Made by a program: the position numbers and the translations under genes. From Agromyces lapidis (lineage in GTDB: Bacteria > Actinomycetota > Actinomycetes > Actinomycetales > Microbacteriaceae): a DNA stretch of 64,000 nt. Below are positions 62,894 through 64,000 of the stretch, one piece after another; the first letter of the stretch is position 1; each line of letters starts with the position of its first letter. Location of the stretch: contig NZ_WBIQ01000002.1 of NCBI RefSeq assembly GCF_009749405.1, positions 1 through 64,000 of the forward strand, given 5' to 3'. The notes under the pieces were generated by a model. It ran no database searches, was not told the DNA's origin, and worked only from the letters and a program-made list of their open reading frames with translations.

Positions 62894-63856
62894 ATGAATC
62901 GTGCCCTGCGCCGCGGCGCGCCCCTCGCGCTCGCCACCGCAGCCGCCCTGCTCCTCGCCGGCTGCGCCAGCACCCCCGACGAGCCCGAGGCGTCGAAGAC
63001 GCCCGATGCGGCCGACTGCCTCGAGGTCGAGTCCGGCGCGCTCAGCGATGCGGTGACCGTCGAGGGCGAGTACCCCGGCGAGGCGAAGGCGACGTTCACC
63101 GCCCCGCTCGAGGCCGACGAGCTCCAGCGCACCCTCGTGATCGAGGGCGACGGCGACGAGACCGAGACCGGCCAGAAGATCAACGCCGTCGTGAGCCTGT
63201 ACTCGGGCGCCTCGGGCGAGCAGCTCTTCTCCCAGCCCGCCCAGATCACGGCGGGCGACGCGACCGTGTTCGACGCGTTCCGCGCGGGCATCGACTGCGT
63301 TCCGCTCGGCTCGCGCACCGTCGTCGTGGCGCCGGCCTCCGCGCTCTACGACGGCGCGGGCAACGAGCAGATCGGCCTCGAGGCCGACGACGACGTCGTC
63401 ATCGTCATCGACGCCGTCGAGGTGCAGGAGCCGCTGAAGCCCGCCGAGTGGACCGAGAACGTGCCAGAGGTGAAGTTCGGCGCCGAGGGCGAGGCCCCCA
63501 CCGTCACCCTGCCGAAGGTCGACGCGCCGACCGAGCTCCAGATGAAGGTGCTCGAAGAGGGCGACGGCGACACCGTCGGCGAAGGCGACAGCGTGACCGT
63601 TCAGTACCAGGGCATCAGCTGGGACAGCGGTGAGGTCTTCGACCAGAGCTACACCCGTGGCGAGCCCTCGACGTTCACGACCGACGGCGTCATCCAGGGC
63701 TTCGGCGCCGCGCTCGTCGGCCAGAAGGTCGGCACCAAGCTGATCGTCGTGATCCCGCCGGAGTACGCCTACGGCACCGACCCCGCCGCGCACGACCTCG
63801 GCGGGCAGACGCTCGTGTTCCTCGTCGAGATCGAGGACACCGCGCCCGCGGCGTAA
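62894..63856 (+). CDS. FKBP-type peptidyl-prolyl isomerase lipoprotein
   Basis: A 320-residue lipoprotein (lipobox LAGC, Cys near 23). Residues about 40-185 are a degenerate FKBP-like domain and about 225-318 an intact FKBP domain (VTVQYQGISWDSGEVFDQSY, VIQGFGAALVGQKVGTKL, PPEYAYG). It assists folding of exported proteins. ATG at 62894 fits a normal signal peptide; an ATG at 62852 would lengthen it. Confidence 0.9.
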   Translation: MNRALRRGAPLALATAAALLLAGCASTPDEPEASKTPDAADCLEVESGALSDAVTVEGEYPGEAKATFTAPLEADELQRTLVIEGDGDETETGQKINAVVSLYSGASGEQLFSQPAQITAGDATVFDAFRAGIDCVPLGSRTVVVAPASALYDGAGNEQIGLEADDDVVIVIDAVEVQEPLKPAEWTENVPEVKFGAEGEAPTVTLPKVDAPTELQMKVLEEGDGDTVGEGDSVTVQYQGISWDSGEVFDQSYTRGEPSTFTTDGVIQGFGAALVGQKVGTKLIVVIPPEYAYGTDPAAHDLGGQTLVFLVEIEDTAPAA

Positions 63857-63872
63857 GCGCGCGGCACGTACG

Positions 63873-63908
63873 CGAAGGGCCGGATGCCGCGTGGTGTCCG
63901 GCCCTTCG
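63873..63908 (+). terminator. Terminator after the FKBP gene
   Basis: A perfect 12-bp stem (CGAAGGGCCGGA and complement) with a 12-nt loop begins 17 bp after the stop. Confidence 0.8.
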
Positions 63909-63946
63909 TCGTGCGCGCTTCAGGTGCACCGACGTTTCAGGACATC

Positions 63947-63993
63947 GCACGCCGCTCAGGACGATTCCGCGCGAATCATCCTGAGCGGCGTGC
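63947..63993. repeat. 21-bp near-perfect inverted repeat at the window end
   Basis: Arms at 63947-63967 and 63973-63993 pair with a single mismatch around CGCGC. It may terminate a convergent gene outside the window. The 64 bp before it contain two further TCAGG-type repeats. Confidence 0.8.
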
Positions 63994-64000
63994 GTCTTCC

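Overview
The window is about 70% GC or more, densely coded, and preferentially uses C or G in third codon positions. Short ATGA/GTGA gene overlaps are common, and there is no tRNA, rRNA, CRISPR array or insertion sequence. Gene content (SigK/RskA, DipZ, an Mrp antiporter, actinobacterial ECF42 sigma, NarL-type two-component pairs, DUF4383) points to a chromosome segment of a free-living actinobacterium. The style resembles Microbacteriaceae such as Agromyces; that is an inference from style, not from a marker gene.

Left part (1-13.2 kb): a truncated LysR regulator diverges from a YeiH-type membrane protein. Then come a YihY/BrkB membrane protein, an acyltransferase-3 protein, and a two-component system that shares an almost duplicated upstream element with the acyltransferase. 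An ECF42 sigma factor with its DGPF/YciI partner, a secreted alpha/beta hydrolase, a GNAT protein and a DEAD-box RNA helicase with a long repetitive arginine-rich N-terminus follow.

13.3-19.3 kb is a compact redox/surface locus: a collagen-like membrane protein, then rskA-sigK-dipZ diverging from a fasciclin-domain lipoprotein. The divergent spacer carries two copies of the same promoter pattern (CAATC[C/G]-N15-CCGAAT), close to the mycobacterial SigK promoter as I recall it.

19.3-37.9 kb plus 56.1-60.9 kb make up a phenylacetate catabolic regulon. It has a thiolase/hydratase/dehydrogenase/paaZ operon, a paaI-paaK-paaR operon divergent from paaABCDE-paaG, and a branched-chain-amino-acid-type ABC transporter (with the LivM permease fused to the LivG ATPase). 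Three near-identical TetR-type operator palindromes sit upstream of these three units. The two catabolic halves are separated by a RecQ helicase fused to a phosphoribosyltransferase-like domain and by a large repetitive surface protein with a sortase-like tail.

37.9-40.9 kb is a tightly overlapping, visibly lower-GC five-reading-frame operon. It resembles WXG/Abhydrolase_8 (DUF1023-like) effector loci and has an apparent +1 frameshift in the middle of the main protein. 42-45.6 kb encodes a secreted multidomain glycosidase. 45.7-52.0 kb is a complete Mrp (MnhA/B-C-D-E-F-G) Na+/H+ antiporter operon, followed by another two-component system, a secreted beta-propeller protein overlapping an ankyrin lipoprotein, the ABC transporter, a sulfurtransferase, a methyltransferase and an FKBP-type lipoprotein.

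All calls come from reading the sequence and recognising families. No database search was run.
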